Shown: in pieces, positions 1-8,476 of the stretch
Position numbering within the stretch: the stretch's first letter is position 1
Layout: each line of letters opens with the position of its first letter
Made by a program: the position numbers and the translations under genes
Source: Streptomyces sulphureus DSM 40104
GTDB taxonomy: Bacteria > Actinomycetota > Actinomycetes > Streptomycetales > Streptomycetaceae
Direction: 5' to 3'
Assembly (NCBI RefSeq): GCF_000381025.1
Contig: NZ_KB905814.1
Span: 310,001 to 374,000, forward strand
DNA: 64,000 bases
Notes under the pieces: generated by a model
The model's input: the letters and a program-made list of their open reading frames with translations, nothing else
Databases searched by the model: none
What the model was told of the DNA's origin: nothing

Positions 1-1085
1 TGATCGGTCAGTTCGCGCGCGAAGTACAGTTTGCCGCCGACGAGGTACGGGGTGGCGCCGGTGCCGATGGCCTTGCTCGGGAGGTGCTGCCGCGCGCGCT
101 CGCCGCTCTGCGGGTCGACACGGACGAGGTCGCCGAACCGGCGGTCCGGCGGGAACTCGTTGCCCTCGGCCGGGAGGAAAAGCAGGTCGCCGTCGTCGAT
201 ACCGACGGGCAGAGTGTCGTCCGACTCCGCCTCCTTGTGCCGATAGAACCTCCGCAGCTCGGGGTCGCCCTCGCCCTCCCACCGATACCAGGTGACGCGG
301 CCGCCTTGGAACTCCTCGTCCCGACAGGTGACGAAGGCCCGGTCCGCGACCTTCGTCGGTGCGCACCATTCGTGCTCCGGCGTACTGATCCGCCACCGCT
401 CCTCGCCGGTGCGCGCGTCCCACCCGACGACATCGCCGCCGGGAGCGGAATGCGCGCTCCAGTCCTCGTAGTCGCCGTCTTCGGGACGGTTGGTGACGCG
501 TGTGGCCTCGTCGCCGACGATGGTGTCGCCGTCGCGCACCGCGGTGGAACGGACGTCGTGGGACCAGCGGGTCTCGCGGGTCTCGGCGTCGAGCGCGCGG
601 ACGGTGTGCACGCTGTCGAGCGCGCCCCGCTCCACCTCGCTCTCCTTCATCTCGACGGTGAACGCCAGCCCGTCCCTGCGGGCAAAGTCCGAAGCGCGGT
701 CCGGCTTCGCGGACTTGGGCAGGTGCGCTCCGTCCCTCACCCGCAGCGTCTCGTCCCTGAAGCCCGTTCCGTCGCAGTTCAGCCGCGAGGCGGCGGTGCC
801 CCTCGAGGGCTGCGGCGTGGCGTCGTCCTCCCGGCTGGCCGCCGCCGTTCCGGCTACGCAGCGGTTCTCCTCGCCCGCCGGGCCGTCGTCGGCACCGCCG
901 CCGTGGAAGCTCGTCCGCCACGGCTGCCAGCCGGCGGGCTCCTCCGCCTCGGGCGGCTCGGACGGACGCTCCTGGTCCCCGCAGCCGGCGAGGCCGACGA
1001 CGACCGCCAACAGCAGTGACGCCGCGACGAGTTCTCGGACCCGGTGACCGACCGGACGGGACGGGAGCGTGGTCGTGAGCCCCAT
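1..1085 (-). CDS. Secreted lipoprotein with PQQ/BamB-like repeats (3' end off window)
   Basis: About 361 residues are visible; the reading frame is still open at the left edge. The start is an ATG behind GGGGAGG. The N-terminus has basic residues, a hydrophobic stretch and the lipobox LAGC near residue 35, so the protein should be lipidated and held on the outer face of the membrane. The mature part has repeated 'W..D..TG.ERW'-like segments (TRWSHDV, GEERWRIST) and 'LDAETRE', 'WDARTGE' turns, which are typical of PQQ-type beta-propeller blades. Function is unknown. Such proteins in Streptomyces often sit alone. The family call is by pattern only. Confidence 0.75.
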   Translation of the reverse strand, partial: MGLTTTLPSRPVGHRVRELVAASLLLAVVVGLAGCGDQERPSEPPEAEEPAGWQPWRTSFHGGGADDGPAGEENRCVAGTAAASREDDATPQPSRGTAASRLNCDGTGFRDETLRVRDGAHLPKSAKPDRASDFARRDGLAFTVEMKESEVERGALDSVHTVRALDAETRETRWSHDVRSTAVRDGDTIVGDEATRVTNRPEDGDYEDWSAHSAPGGDVVGWDARTGEERWRISTPEHEWCAPTKVADRAFVTCRDEEFQGGRVTWYRWEGEGDPELRRFYRHKEAESDDTLPVGIDDGDLLFLPAEGNEFPPDRRFGDLVRVDPQSGERARQHLPSKAIGTGATPYLVGGKLYFARELTD

Positions 1086-1677
1086 GGAACCTCCCCGTTG
1101 CTCCCCGCGACCCGCACCGAACCGGCGGCGCACCGCCGGTACCGCGTGCCCCCGGGCGCGCGGGGACGTATCGATCCAGCGCTTCCAGCCGAACAGCCGG
1201 CTGCTAAGGGGACGATAAGTCCGGCCGCCCCGGACACGGAACGCCCGCCGCCCCTTCCCTCACGGGGTACGGAAAGGACCCGCCACTCGCGCGGGCGGCT
1301 TCGGACAGCGTGGTCGCGCGGGCGAGAGGCAGCGCCGCCCGCTACGAGAAGACCGCAATCCACTACCTCGCCGGGCTCCACGTTGCAGGCGTCTTCCTTC
1401 GGCCCACACGGTGCCCCAGACGAGACCGCCCGCAGCCGCCGGCGGTCATGCTCGGCGAGTCGGCGCGAGGCGACTCCGACAACCGCTCGAACGGGTGAGG
1501 GAGTTGTCCACAACTCACGGGTTGTCCACAGGAATCGAGCAAGATCCACTTTCTCGCGGTGGCCTCCGTACCGTCCTCGCCATGACCCCTACGACGACAG
1601 ACCACGCAGTCCACGACCGCGCCCCTCGTGCAACCGCCCGCGCGACCTCCCGCCCGCGTCCCCGGCACATCCTCCGC
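1086..1677. other. Intergenic region with two DnaA-box-like repeats
   Basis: No convincing gene is seen here; the reading frames present look like shadows. Two identical copies of TTGTCCACA lie in the same orientation at 1504-1512 and 1522-1530. The first sits inside the inverted repeat GAGTTGT-CC-ACAACTC (1501 region). TTGTCCACA is the DnaA-box consensus of Streptomyces, but two boxes alone do not make an origin. Confidence 0.45.
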
Positions 1678-3774
1678 TCAGCCGTGCAGATGCCGGCGTA
1701 CCGCTTCGGCTCGCTCGCGGCAGACCTCGGCGAGCTCCTCGTCCTCCAACTCCTCCGCGAGCTCCGAGAGTTGCTGCAGGGCCTGCCTCAACTTGGCGTG
1801 CTGTGCGAGCCGGTCGGCCCACTCCGCTGCCTCGACAGCCAGCCGCACGGCCTCGTCCCAGCGCCCCGCCCGTCGTTCGGCCTCGGCCCGTACCAGCCCG
1901 ATCCGCGCACGCATCGGATCGTCGTGCGTGCGCTCCACGTCCCGCAGAGCCTCCTCGAGGAGCGCGCCGGCCTCCTCCGCACGCCCGTCCCCGAGGAGCG
2001 CCTGAGCGAGGTTGTAACGCTGGACGACCGTGCCGTGGACGTCCCCGGCACGTCCGTTCGCCTCGAGTGCCAAGGAGAAGCGGTCGGCAGCCCTCTCGTT
2101 GTGCCCTTCCGCGAGGGCGAGCAGCCCCTCCGACTCGTGGATCATCGCCGGCAGCACCGGTTCGGTGACGAGGTCGAAGAGCTCAGCGGCGAGGGAGAGT
2201 TGCTCAGCCGCCGCCGGATGGTCGCGCTCGGCGAGGTGCGCGCGCGAAAGCTGGTTGCGGAGCCTCATCTCCGCGTCGGGGCGCCCCTCCCAGCGCGCCG
2301 ACTCGATGCCGATCCGATGGGACTCCTTCCACTCCCCCAGGAGATGCCTCCGGCTGTCGTAGAGAGCCCAGAGCGATTCGCACAGCCGCCAGACGGCATC
2401 GTGGTTCCCGGCCTCGGCGGCCGCGCGCAGCACTGCGAGGAGGTTGGCACGCTCCTCGTCCAGCCAGTCGACTGCGCTCGCGCCGTCCTCGAAGAAGCGC
2501 TCCTCGGGCACCGGGCTGAGTCGGAAGCGGTGGCGGAGCGCCGCGAGGTCGGCGGCGGCGGCGCGGGTCCGGTAGAAGTCCGTGAAGCGTTCGAGGAGCT
2601 GCTCCTGCTCATGCTGCGGCAGTTCCGCCCTGGCAAGGCCGCGTGCGTGCACCAGGACCAGGTCGTGGAGGCGGTAGCGGGCCCGGTCGGCCGGTCTGTC
2701 CGCGTCGAGCCTCGTGGCGAGGTGCGTGCCGGCGAGCGAGTGGAGCGCCTGCTCGGGCCCGTCCATGCCCGTGTGCGCGAGGAGGTCGACGGTGAAGGAG
2801 GTGCCGGGGAAAGCGCCGAGCGTCCGCAGTGCCTGGCGGGCCCCGGGCGGCAGTCCGCGGTAGGTGGCGTCGAGCACCCCTGCCAGATCCCCCTCCCCCG
2901 CCGCGGCGAAACCGTCCAACCGCCGTCGCTCGTCGGTGAGTTCGTCGAGGAGGAGACGGGCTCCCGCACCATCCCCGGCGTCCAGCAAACGCGCCCCCAC
3001 CGCCCGCAGCGCGAGCGGCAACCCGGCGCACAGGTCCACGAGCCGACGCCCGGCCCCGCTTCGGATGCCGGTGTCGGCTCCGAGCCAGGTGCTGAGGAGC
3101 CGCACCCCGGCTTCTGCCGAGAGCGGGTCGACGGCGAGCTCCCTAGCCCCGTCGATCCGCAGTCTCGGCAGAGCACGCCTGCTGGTGACGAGTACCGTGC
3201 CCGCGCTGGGCAGCAGAGCCCGCACATCAGCGGCCTGCTCCGCATTGTCCAGGAGGATCACCGGCTTCTTCCCCGCCGTGTGGGTACGGAAGGCAGCCGC
3301 CCTCTGCTGCTCGTCGCCGCCCGCCTCCTCCGGCGTCGCGCCGAGGGCACGAAGCCATCCCCCCAGGACCGCCGACGTGTCGACAACCCCCTTGTTCCGC
3401 GCGTTGGTCAAGTCGCAGTAGAGCTGCGGACGCGTTCCGTCCAGCTCCTCCGCCCACCTGACGACGAGCTGCGTCTTCCCCACACCGCCGAGCCCCGTGA
3501 GCACGACGATCCTCCGCTGCTGCCCGGTGGCGGAGCCCGCGTCCGCGGAGTCACCGACCAGCCGGTGCAGCAGTTCCAGTTCGCGGGTCCGATTGACGAA
3601 TCCGTACTCGAGAAGAGGAAGTTGCCGCGCGGCGGGGGGATCGTCGCGGGGTGTGGCGAGGGTTACCTGGCCGATTCTGGCCGCCTGCACCACGTTCCTC
3701 GCCTGCCCTCCGGAGACGACGTTGCCGTGCCGGGAGCGCCCTCCTCCAGCGGCCTCGTCCTCGCAGGCTTCCAC
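1678..3774 (-). CDS. STAND NTPase (NB-ARC) with C-terminal TPRs
   Basis: 698 residues from a GTG preceded by GGGAGGA at good spacing; the frame stays open far upstream, but that extension lacks domain-like sequence. Near residues 18-38 is the short motif GNVVSGG...NVVQAARIGQV, found at the start of many actinobacterial STAND proteins. The P-loop GLGGVGKT (residues 94-101) begins an NB-ARC module with a Walker B-like VILLDNAE and a TSRR sensor. The C-terminal third consists of TPR-like helical repeats. It probably acts as an ATP-driven signalling switch. No DNA-binding domain is present, unlike AfsR-type SARPs. Its trigger and effector are unknown. Confidence 0.85.
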   Translation of the reverse strand: MEACEDEAAGGGRSRHGNVVSGGQARNVVQAARIGQVTLATPRDDPPAARQLPLLEYGFVNRTRELELLHRLVGDSADAGSATGQQRRIVVLTGLGGVGKTQLVVRWAEELDGTRPQLYCDLTNARNKGVVDTSAVLGGWLRALGATPEEAGGDEQQRAAAFRTHTAGKKPVILLDNAEQAADVRALLPSAGTVLVTSRRALPRLRIDGARELAVDPLSAEAGVRLLSTWLGADTGIRSGAGRRLVDLCAGLPLALRAVGARLLDAGDGAGARLLLDELTDERRRLDGFAAAGEGDLAGVLDATYRGLPPGARQALRTLGAFPGTSFTVDLLAHTGMDGPEQALHSLAGTHLATRLDADRPADRARYRLHDLVLVHARGLARAELPQHEQEQLLERFTDFYRTRAAAADLAALRHRFRLSPVPEERFFEDGASAVDWLDEERANLLAVLRAAAEAGNHDAVWRLCESLWALYDSRRHLLGEWKESHRIGIESARWEGRPDAEMRLRNQLSRAHLAERDHPAAAEQLSLAAELFDLVTEPVLPAMIHESEGLLALAEGHNERAADRFSLALEANGRAGDVHGTVVQRYNLAQALLGDGRAEEAGALLEEALRDVERTHDDPMRARIGLVRAEAERRAGRWDEAVRLAVEAAEWADRLAQHAKLRQALQQLSELAEELEDEELAEVCRERAEAVRRHLHG

Positions 3775-4513
3775 GTGGCTTCCTCCCGTCCCACCGGCGC
3801 CCGGTCGCGCCCCCGCATGATGCCCGACCGCCACGCGGAGTGTGAACACACACTGGTGGCCGCCGCTCTCGGCTTCCTCGCACGCACCGGGTGCGTACCG
3901 CCTCAGGCGAGTTCCAAAGGGATGCGGCGATTCCTCGCTCCGAACCAACCCGACAGCCGCTCGGGCCGGCCAAGTCGCCTTCAGCGAGCGGATATCGGCG
4001 GATACGCCAGGCAGGGGAGACGACGCCGGAGCGGGCGCCGCCGGGAACAGCCGACGTGCCCTCATCTGCACGCATGCTGGCAGCCGTTGCCTGGACAACT
4101 CTGGATTATCCTTCGGCAACGAGGAGTTGGGGACGGCATGCCCGCGCCGTCTCGCAGCCGCATGAGGCAAGGGAGCGCGGGGCCCACCCAAGTCGCCGAC
4201 GGTAACCACCGTGAAACCCGGACAACGGCGGCCGGGGAACGGCAGACTGTCTCCACCCAGACGGTGGGTTCCGGCGGCCTGGTGGCCGGGCGCCGGAACC
4301 CACTCCTTTTCCTGCACGCTTCCAAGAGGCGTGGCAAGCGTTGCGCAGGGCGATCCCCAACCCGCGTATACGAGTTGACGGCCGCCCTCGCCTTGCCCGG
4401 CACTCCCCGGCGCGCCTGTGCATCGATCGAGTGAGGACACAGAACCAAACCGCCGCGCGCGAGTTGATCAGGTCGCTCCGAAGGTGAGAGCTCGCTTCCG
4501 AGAAGGGTTAACC
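3775..4513. other. Intergenic region upstream of rodlin, with an orphan hairpin
   Basis: No supportable gene was found in this 0.74 kb stretch. The main structure is a perfect 13-bp inverted repeat, GTGGGTTCCGGCG at 4264-4276 and CGCCGGAACCCAC at 4291-4303, followed by TCCTTTTCC. It looks like a plus-strand terminator, yet no plus-strand gene precedes it here. The rodlin promoter should lie in the last 200 bases. Confidence 0.4.
4264..4311 (+). terminator. Orphan terminator-like hairpin
   Basis: It has 13-bp perfect arms (4264-4276 / 4291-4303), a 14-base loop and a T-rich tail. No upstream plus-strand CDS is visible, so it may end a small RNA or act as a structured element ahead of the rodlin gene. 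Confidence 0.4.
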
Positions 4514-4915
4514 ATGATCAAGAACGTTCTGGCCACCGCCGCTGCCGCCACGGCGCTCGTGGGCGCCGGCGCACCGCAGGCCCTCGCCATCGGCGACGAC
4601 GAGGGCCCCACCTCGGTCAACGGCAACGGCGCCCAGCAGTCGTACGGCAACCAGGCCACCGAGGGCAACTGGAGCCCGCAGTTCGCGCTCATCCAGGGCT
4701 CGCTCAACAAGCCCTGCGTCGGCCTTCCGCTCAAGGGCAACCTCGGCTCCCTCGTCGGCGGTGTCCCGGTCACGGTGCAGGACATCCCGGTCCTCTCCTC
4801 GTCGCAGAACCAGCAGTGCACGGAGAACTCCACCCAGAACAAGGGCGACGACGCCCTCTCGCACCTCGTCGACGACCTGCCGATCCTTTCCGGCAACGGC
4901 TCGGCCGGCCGCTGA
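4514..4915 (+). CDS. rdlA: Rodlin protein
   Basis: 133 residues. The start MIKNVLATAAAA was chosen because it begins a signal peptide and follows GAAGGG; a longer frame from 4418 lacks that logic. The secretion signal ends near AQAxA-like QALAIG. The mature protein shows rodlin hallmarks: IGDDEGPTSVNGNG, GNQATEGNWSPQ, IQGSLNKPC, VPVTVQDIPVLSS, NQQCTENS and a C-terminal ALSHLVDDLPILSGNG. It has two cysteines. Rodlins organise chaplin fibrils into the rodlet layer on aerial hyphae and spores. The neighbouring chaplin genes fit. The letter A is arbitrary; it is paralogous to the gene at 7210. Confidence 0.93.
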   Translation: MIKNVLATAAAATALVGAGAPQALAIGDDEGPTSVNGNGAQQSYGNQATEGNWSPQFALIQGSLNKPCVGLPLKGNLGSLVGGVPVTVQDIPVLSSSQNQQCTENSTQNKGDDALSHLVDDLPILSGNGSAGR

Positions 4916-4930
4916 GCACACCGCCTCCAA

Positions 4931-4960
4931 AGGCCCGCAGGGAGCATCCCTTGCGGGCCT
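4931..4960 (+). terminator. Terminator after first rodlin
   Basis: The hairpin AGGCCCGCAGGGA / TCCCTTGCGGGCCT has a 2-3 base loop and one bulge. It lies 15 bases after the rodlin stop. Confidence 0.75.
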
Positions 4961-5248
4961 TCGGCATGTTCGCACCAGTCGGTCGAGTGGTGAACTCGAC
5001 CGTATGTACGGGGCATTCGGCCTCCCGTCCATTTCCTCGCGCCCAGGCAGGCCCCGCGGTTCCGGAAAGTCACCGCGGAGCCGCGGAAATCGCCCAGCCG
5101 AGCGAGTTCATAGGGAATTCCGTCTGCATCGTGTCGTGCGGTGGCGGCGATCGTTACGAAGGACGACAGCGGAGTTCGGGTCGCCTCGGCGACCCGCAGG
5201 ACACGAAATCCGTCGTCGCGCAAGACGCCGCTGCGGAAAGGACTCATC

Positions 5249-5485
5249 GTGAAGTACACCAAGGTTGCGACCGTCGCCGCCGGGACCCTCATCGCCCTCG
5301 GCACCGCGGCCGCCCCGGCCCTCGCCGACTCGGGTGCCAGCGGCGGTGCCGCCAACTCGCCCGGCGTTCTCTCGGGCAACGTCGTGCAGATCCCGGTTCA
5401 CGTGCCGGTCAACGCCTGCGGCAACACCATCGACGTCGTCGGCGTGCTGAACCCCGCGTTCGGCAACACCTGCGTCAACGCCTGA
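5249..5485 (+). CDS. Short chaplin
   Basis: 78 residues starting at GTG (MKYTKVATVAAG) after GGAAAGGA. A Sec signal peptide ends at ALA-DSG. The mature part is a single chaplin domain: SPGVLSGNVVQIPVHVPVN, ACGNTIDVVGVLNPAFGNTC, with the two conserved cysteines of ChpD/F/G/H-type short chaplins. After secretion these peptides assemble into amyloid fibrils that lower surface tension and coat aerial hyphae. It is too short for a sortase signal. It sits between a rodlin and a long chaplin and is followed by its own hairpin terminator. The exact chp letter cannot be assigned from the sequence. Confidence 0.93.
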   Translation: MKYTKVATVAAGTLIALGTAAAPALADSGASGGAANSPGVLSGNVVQIPVHVPVNACGNTIDVVGVLNPAFGNTCVNA

Positions 5486-5519
5486 ACCATTCCGCCTCAG
5501 CGGAGAGCCTGACCCGAGC

Positions 5520-5552
5520 CGGCTCCGGAACGCCCCACGCGTTCCGGAGCCG
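5520..5552 (+). terminator. Terminator after short chaplin
   Basis: Perfect 14-bp arms CGGCTCCGGAACGC (5520-5533) and GCGTTCCGGAGCCG (5539-5552) with a 5-base loop. There is no U-tract, as is common in Streptomyces. Confidence 0.75.
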
Positions 5553-5638
5553 TTCGGTTCCACGCCCCAACCCCCGCTGCGAGGGCAGGCGTTGCACCCC
5601 TCGCCCCTCCGCCATCCTTCGCCGAACAGGAGCAGCAC

Positions 5639-6454
5639 ATGCGCAAAGTCCTGAGCCGAAGCATCCTCACCGCGGCCGCCACCACAGGCGCAGTGGCGAT
5701 CGGCGCCGGATGCGCCCAGGCCGACGCGCACGCCGAAGGAGGCGGCAGCGGCTCACCAGGGGTGCTCTCCGGCAACTCGGTCGAGGTACCGGTGGACGTC
5801 CCCGTCAACGTGTGCGGCGACACCGCCGACGTCGCCGGCCTCGTCAACCCGGCGTTCGGCAACACCTGCACCAACGGCTCCCACCCGCACCACGCCGCGC
5901 CCGACCGCAGCGACTCGCCCGCGCCCGGCGACACTTCGACTTCCGATGAGCCGCCGAGGAGCGAGCCGCCGAAGAGCGACCCGGAACCGCCTTCCGGCGC
6001 GCCTGAGCCACCGTCCGGCGGTCCCGCCGAGCCGTCCCTCCCCGAAAGCATCGCGCCGGAGGAGGTCCCGTCGGCCCGGGAGGGCAACGGGGTCTCCGAG
6101 ACGCACCCGGCACCGCCCCGCACGCCGCAGGACCAGGTCCGAACCAGCAGGGCGGTCCGCGCGGACGTCGAAACGGACGGCTTCCTCTCCGAGTTCGACT
6201 ACACCCCCCAGCGCGCGGCCACGCCTCCCTACGACGAACGCACGTCCTCCGGCTACTACAGCGGCCGCAGCGAGCTGCCGGCCGATGGAGAGTTCGGGTG
6301 GTTCTCCTCCCCCGTCCCGACGAAGCACCCGGCGCAACCCCGCCTCGCACGGACCGGTTCGGACGGTGTCGACGCCACGACCGCGTCCGCCGCCGCCCTC
6401 GGGCTCGTCCTCGGCGGTGCCCTCCTCTACCGCCGTCCGCGCGTGCGCCGCTGA
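5639..6454 (+). CDS. Long, sortase-anchored chaplin with a single chaplin domain
   Basis: 271 residues; the ATG follows AGGAGCAGCAC. A signal peptide (about residues 1-30) is followed by one chaplin domain (about 40-80: SPGVLSGNSVEVPVDVPVN, NPAFGNTC). A long Pro/Glu/Ser-rich spacer with repeated PPSGxPEPP-like stretches follows. The C-terminus is a cell-wall sorting signal: LARTG (LAxTG, the class-E sortase motif used in Streptomyces), a hydrophobic segment, then RRPRVRR. It should be covalently attached to peptidoglycan and anchor chaplin fibrils. The classic long chaplins ChpA-C carry two chaplin domains; this one has only one. Confidence 0.9.
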   Translation: MRKVLSRSILTAAATTGAVAIGAGCAQADAHAEGGGSGSPGVLSGNSVEVPVDVPVNVCGDTADVAGLVNPAFGNTCTNGSHPHHAAPDRSDSPAPGDTSTSDEPPRSEPPKSDPEPPSGAPEPPSGGPAEPSLPESIAPEEVPSAREGNGVSETHPAPPRTPQDQVRTSRAVRADVETDGFLSEFDYTPQRAATPPYDERTSSGYYSGRSELPADGEFGWFSSPVPTKHPAQPRLARTGSDGVDATTASAAALGLVLGGALLYRRPRVRR

Positions 6455-6660
6455 GCCGCGCCGCACCGGGCGTCAGCGCATACGCCGTATCACTCCTTTC
6501 GGGTGCCGATGAGCGGAAGAGGAATACACGACGTTTCCCGGGCGGCGCAGGCTCGTTGGCCATGAGGACGCCGGACGCGATTGGCAGGCACGGAGCCCGA
6601 GCACTCGCACCGTCCGCGGAATTCCCAAGCCGCCGACTCCATTTCGGGAGAAGCATCCTC

Positions 6661-6933
6661 ATGAAGCACAAGAAGACCGCAGCAGCGCTCGCAGGTTCCG
6701 TGCTCGCACTCGGTATCGCCGCGCCGGCCGTCGCGGAATCCGCCCCGCAGCCCGAGGCGAACGGCGACGACTCGGTCGCCCGCACCCTCACGGGCCAGCA
6801 GGGCGACCTCGGCACCGCGCTCCAGAACACCCTGTCCACCGCAGCCAGCGGCGAGCTCTCCGGTGCCACCCCGCTGGAAGCCCTCACTGGGGACGGCTCG
6901 TCCCTCCTCGGCGGCCTGCCCCTCGGTGGCTGA
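6661..6933 (+). CDS. Small secreted protein in the rodlin/chaplin cluster
   Basis: 90 residues; the ATG follows GGGAGAAG. A clear Sec signal peptide (MKHKKTAAALAGS... ending near AVA-ESA) resembles those of chaplins. The mature part is short, acidic and then Gly/Leu-rich, ending SSLLGGLPLGG. It has no chaplin or rodlin domain and no cysteine. I do not recognise the family. Its place between a chaplin and a rodlin suggests a role on the aerial surface, which is inference. The protein at 7765-8181 (minus) also ends with a Gly/Leu/Pro segment and may be distantly similar. Confidence 0.75.
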   Translation: MKHKKTAAALAGSVLALGIAAPAVAESAPQPEANGDDSVARTLTGQQGDLGTALQNTLSTAASGELSGATPLEALTGDGSSLLGGLPLGG

Positions 6934-7209
6934 CCCGCGGGAGCGTGCGGAGCCCGCGGCTCCGCACCTTCACAGGAATCCGCGGTCCACGGCCCCGGAT
7001 TCCACACGGGAAAGCGCACGGTATTCACGACGCTTTCCCCTTCCCGAGCCGAAAGGCCGGGCAATTTCAGCGCGGCGCCAGCCGGGCCGCGCGCAATCCG
7101 CAGCGACCGCGGACATCAATCAGGTGATGCAGCAGAACCTGTCGCCCCGGGCGCAGTTGTCACCGTGTCACCGCGGTCCTTGTGTTCCTCGAAGAAGGGC
7201 AACATCGCA

Positions 7210-7620
7210 ATGATCAAGAAGGTTCTCTCCACCGCCACGGTCGCCGCCTCCGTCATCGGCGCGACCGCCATGGCCGCCTCCCCGGCTCTCGCCATCGGCG
7301 ACGACCAGGGCCCGCAGTCGGTCAACGGCAACGGGTCGCAGCAGGCCTACGGCAACCAGGAGACCAAGGGCGCCTTCAGCCCGCAGAACTCGCTCGTCCA
7401 GGGCTCGCTCAACAAGCCCTGCATCGGCCTGCCCGCGAAGGTCAACGCCGGCTCCCTCGTCGGCCTCGTCCCGGTCACCGTGCAGGACGTCCCGGTTCTC
7501 TCCTCGTCGCAGAACCAGCAGTGCGCCGAGAACTCCAGCCAGAACAAGGGTGACGACGCCCTCTCGCACCTCCTCGACGACGTCCCGGTCCTCTCGGGCA
7601 ACGGCTCCGCCGGCCGCTGA
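7210..7620 (+). CDS. rdlB: Rodlin protein (second copy)
   Basis: 136 residues, start MIKKVLSTATVAAS after GAAGAAGGGC. The signal peptide ends at ALAIG. The mature part is very similar to the rodlin at 4514: IGDDQGPQSVNGNG, GNQETKGAFSPQ, VQGSLNKPC, VPVTVQDVPVLSS, NQQCAENSSQNKG and DDVPVLSGNGSAGR. Both share the last residues SGNGSAGR and the same two cysteines. In known species rodlins come in pairs and both are needed for rodlets. Here the pair brackets two chaplins and a small secreted protein, in the same direction rather than adjacent. Confidence 0.93.
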   Translation: MIKKVLSTATVAASVIGATAMAASPALAIGDDQGPQSVNGNGSQQAYGNQETKGAFSPQNSLVQGSLNKPCIGLPAKVNAGSLVGLVPVTVQDVPVLSSSQNQQCAENSSQNKGDDALSHLLDDVPVLSGNGSAGR

Positions 7621-7639
7621 CCCCGCCGAGGGCAGAGTA

Positions 7640-7680
7640 GCCCGGGGCCCCGTCCGCGCGACCGCGGCGGGGCCCCGGGC
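7640..7680. terminator. Bidirectional terminator after second rodlin
   Basis: Perfect 13-bp arms GCCCGGGGCCCCG (7640-7652) and CGGGGCCCCGGGC (7668-7680). It lies between the rodlin and the convergent gene ending at 7765 and could serve both. Confidence 0.7.
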
Positions 7681-7764
7681 TTCGTCGTCTGCCGGGAGGC
7701 GACCGCCCCGCGGGGCCCGCCACGCGCCAACGGGCGGGTCACGCAGGACGGTTCGGCGTCGTCC

Positions 7765-8181
7765 TCAGCCCGTGACCGCGTCGGCCACGGCGCCGGTCAG
7801 CGGAAGGTCACCGAGCGAGGCACCGTCGGCGAGCGGGCCCGTGAGGTCCTGGGTGCCGACGGCGGGGAAGCCGGTGATCTTCGTGCCGACGCCGTTGTCG
7901 AGCGGGTCGCTCCCCGTACGCGCGAGCGGGTCGAGTTGGAGGCCGAAGACGGGGCCGAGGGCGTACGTCGTCGCGTCGTCGAGGGCCCCGAGGGACTGGG
8001 TCGCCGCTGCGGTGAGCCCCTCCCCCGTGCCGGCGAGGGACTCGGCGGCGGTCTCGCCCTCGGCGGCCGCGGCCGCCGTGCCGGCGCCGCCGACGGCCGC
8101 GCCGGCCGCCGAGACGAGGAGGCCGGCCCGGAGCAGAAGGCGGCCCGCGGCCGAACTGCGTTGCCTGCGGTGTGCGTTCAT
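7765..8181 (-). CDS. Small secreted protein of unknown function
   Basis: 138 residues; the ATG has a GGTGAG site upstream. The N-terminal signal peptide (basic start, long Ala/Gly-rich hydrophobic run, cleavage near GTAAAAA-EG) marks it as exported. The mature part is low-complexity Ala/Gly/Leu with DPLARTGSDPLDNG in the middle. The LARTG string is not followed by a membrane anchor, so it is not a working sorting signal. The end GDLPLTGAVADAVTG resembles small Streptomyces exported proteins near rodlin genes. Convergent to the second rodlin. No enzymatic motif is visible. Confidence 0.75.
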   Translation of the reverse strand: MNAHRRQRSSAAGRLLLRAGLLVSAAGAAVGGAGTAAAAAEGETAAESLAGTGEGLTAAATQSLGALDDATTYALGPVFGLQLDPLARTGSDPLDNGVGTKITGFPAVGTQDLTGPLADGASLGDLPLTGAVADAVTG

Positions 8182-8476
8182 CGTTTTCTCACCACCGTGG
8201 AGTGGGGGTACATGGCGTGCCGCGGCCGCACAGCGGCCGCTTCCTCCTGGTCAACGACGCACCGCCCGCCGCGGAACGCACACGGGGCGGCCCGGACCAG
8301 CTCAACTCCCGCGCTCCGGACGGCCGGCACGACACACGGCGGCGCCGGCAGCTTGAGCGGGGAGGCGCACGGCCGGCCCGCGGCGGTCGTCCTTTCGATG
8401 GAGTTGCAGCACGGCGGTGCCACGCACGGGTGAAGCCGGCGCCCCGGGCGCGCACCGCGCCGCTAGGGTGCCCGCC

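Noticed and set aside
1504..1530. Replication origin
   Set aside because: Only two DnaA boxes, no dnaA or dnaN genes, no AT-rich unwinding region.
1411..4434. A 1007-codon plus-strand frame
   Set aside because: Shadow of the STAND gene on the minus strand, plus intergenic read-through.
3775..4440. N-terminal extension of the STAND protein to 920 residues
   Set aside because: The extension has no domain features. The GTG at 3774 has GGGAGGA and begins the family-typical N-terminus.
7765..8181. LARTG in the small secreted protein as a sortase signal
   Set aside because: No hydrophobic anchor or basic tail follows it.
8217..8250. GCGGCCGC-ACA-GCGGCCGC as a regulatory repeat
   Set aside because: Two adjacent GC-only palindromes are expected by chance at this GC content.
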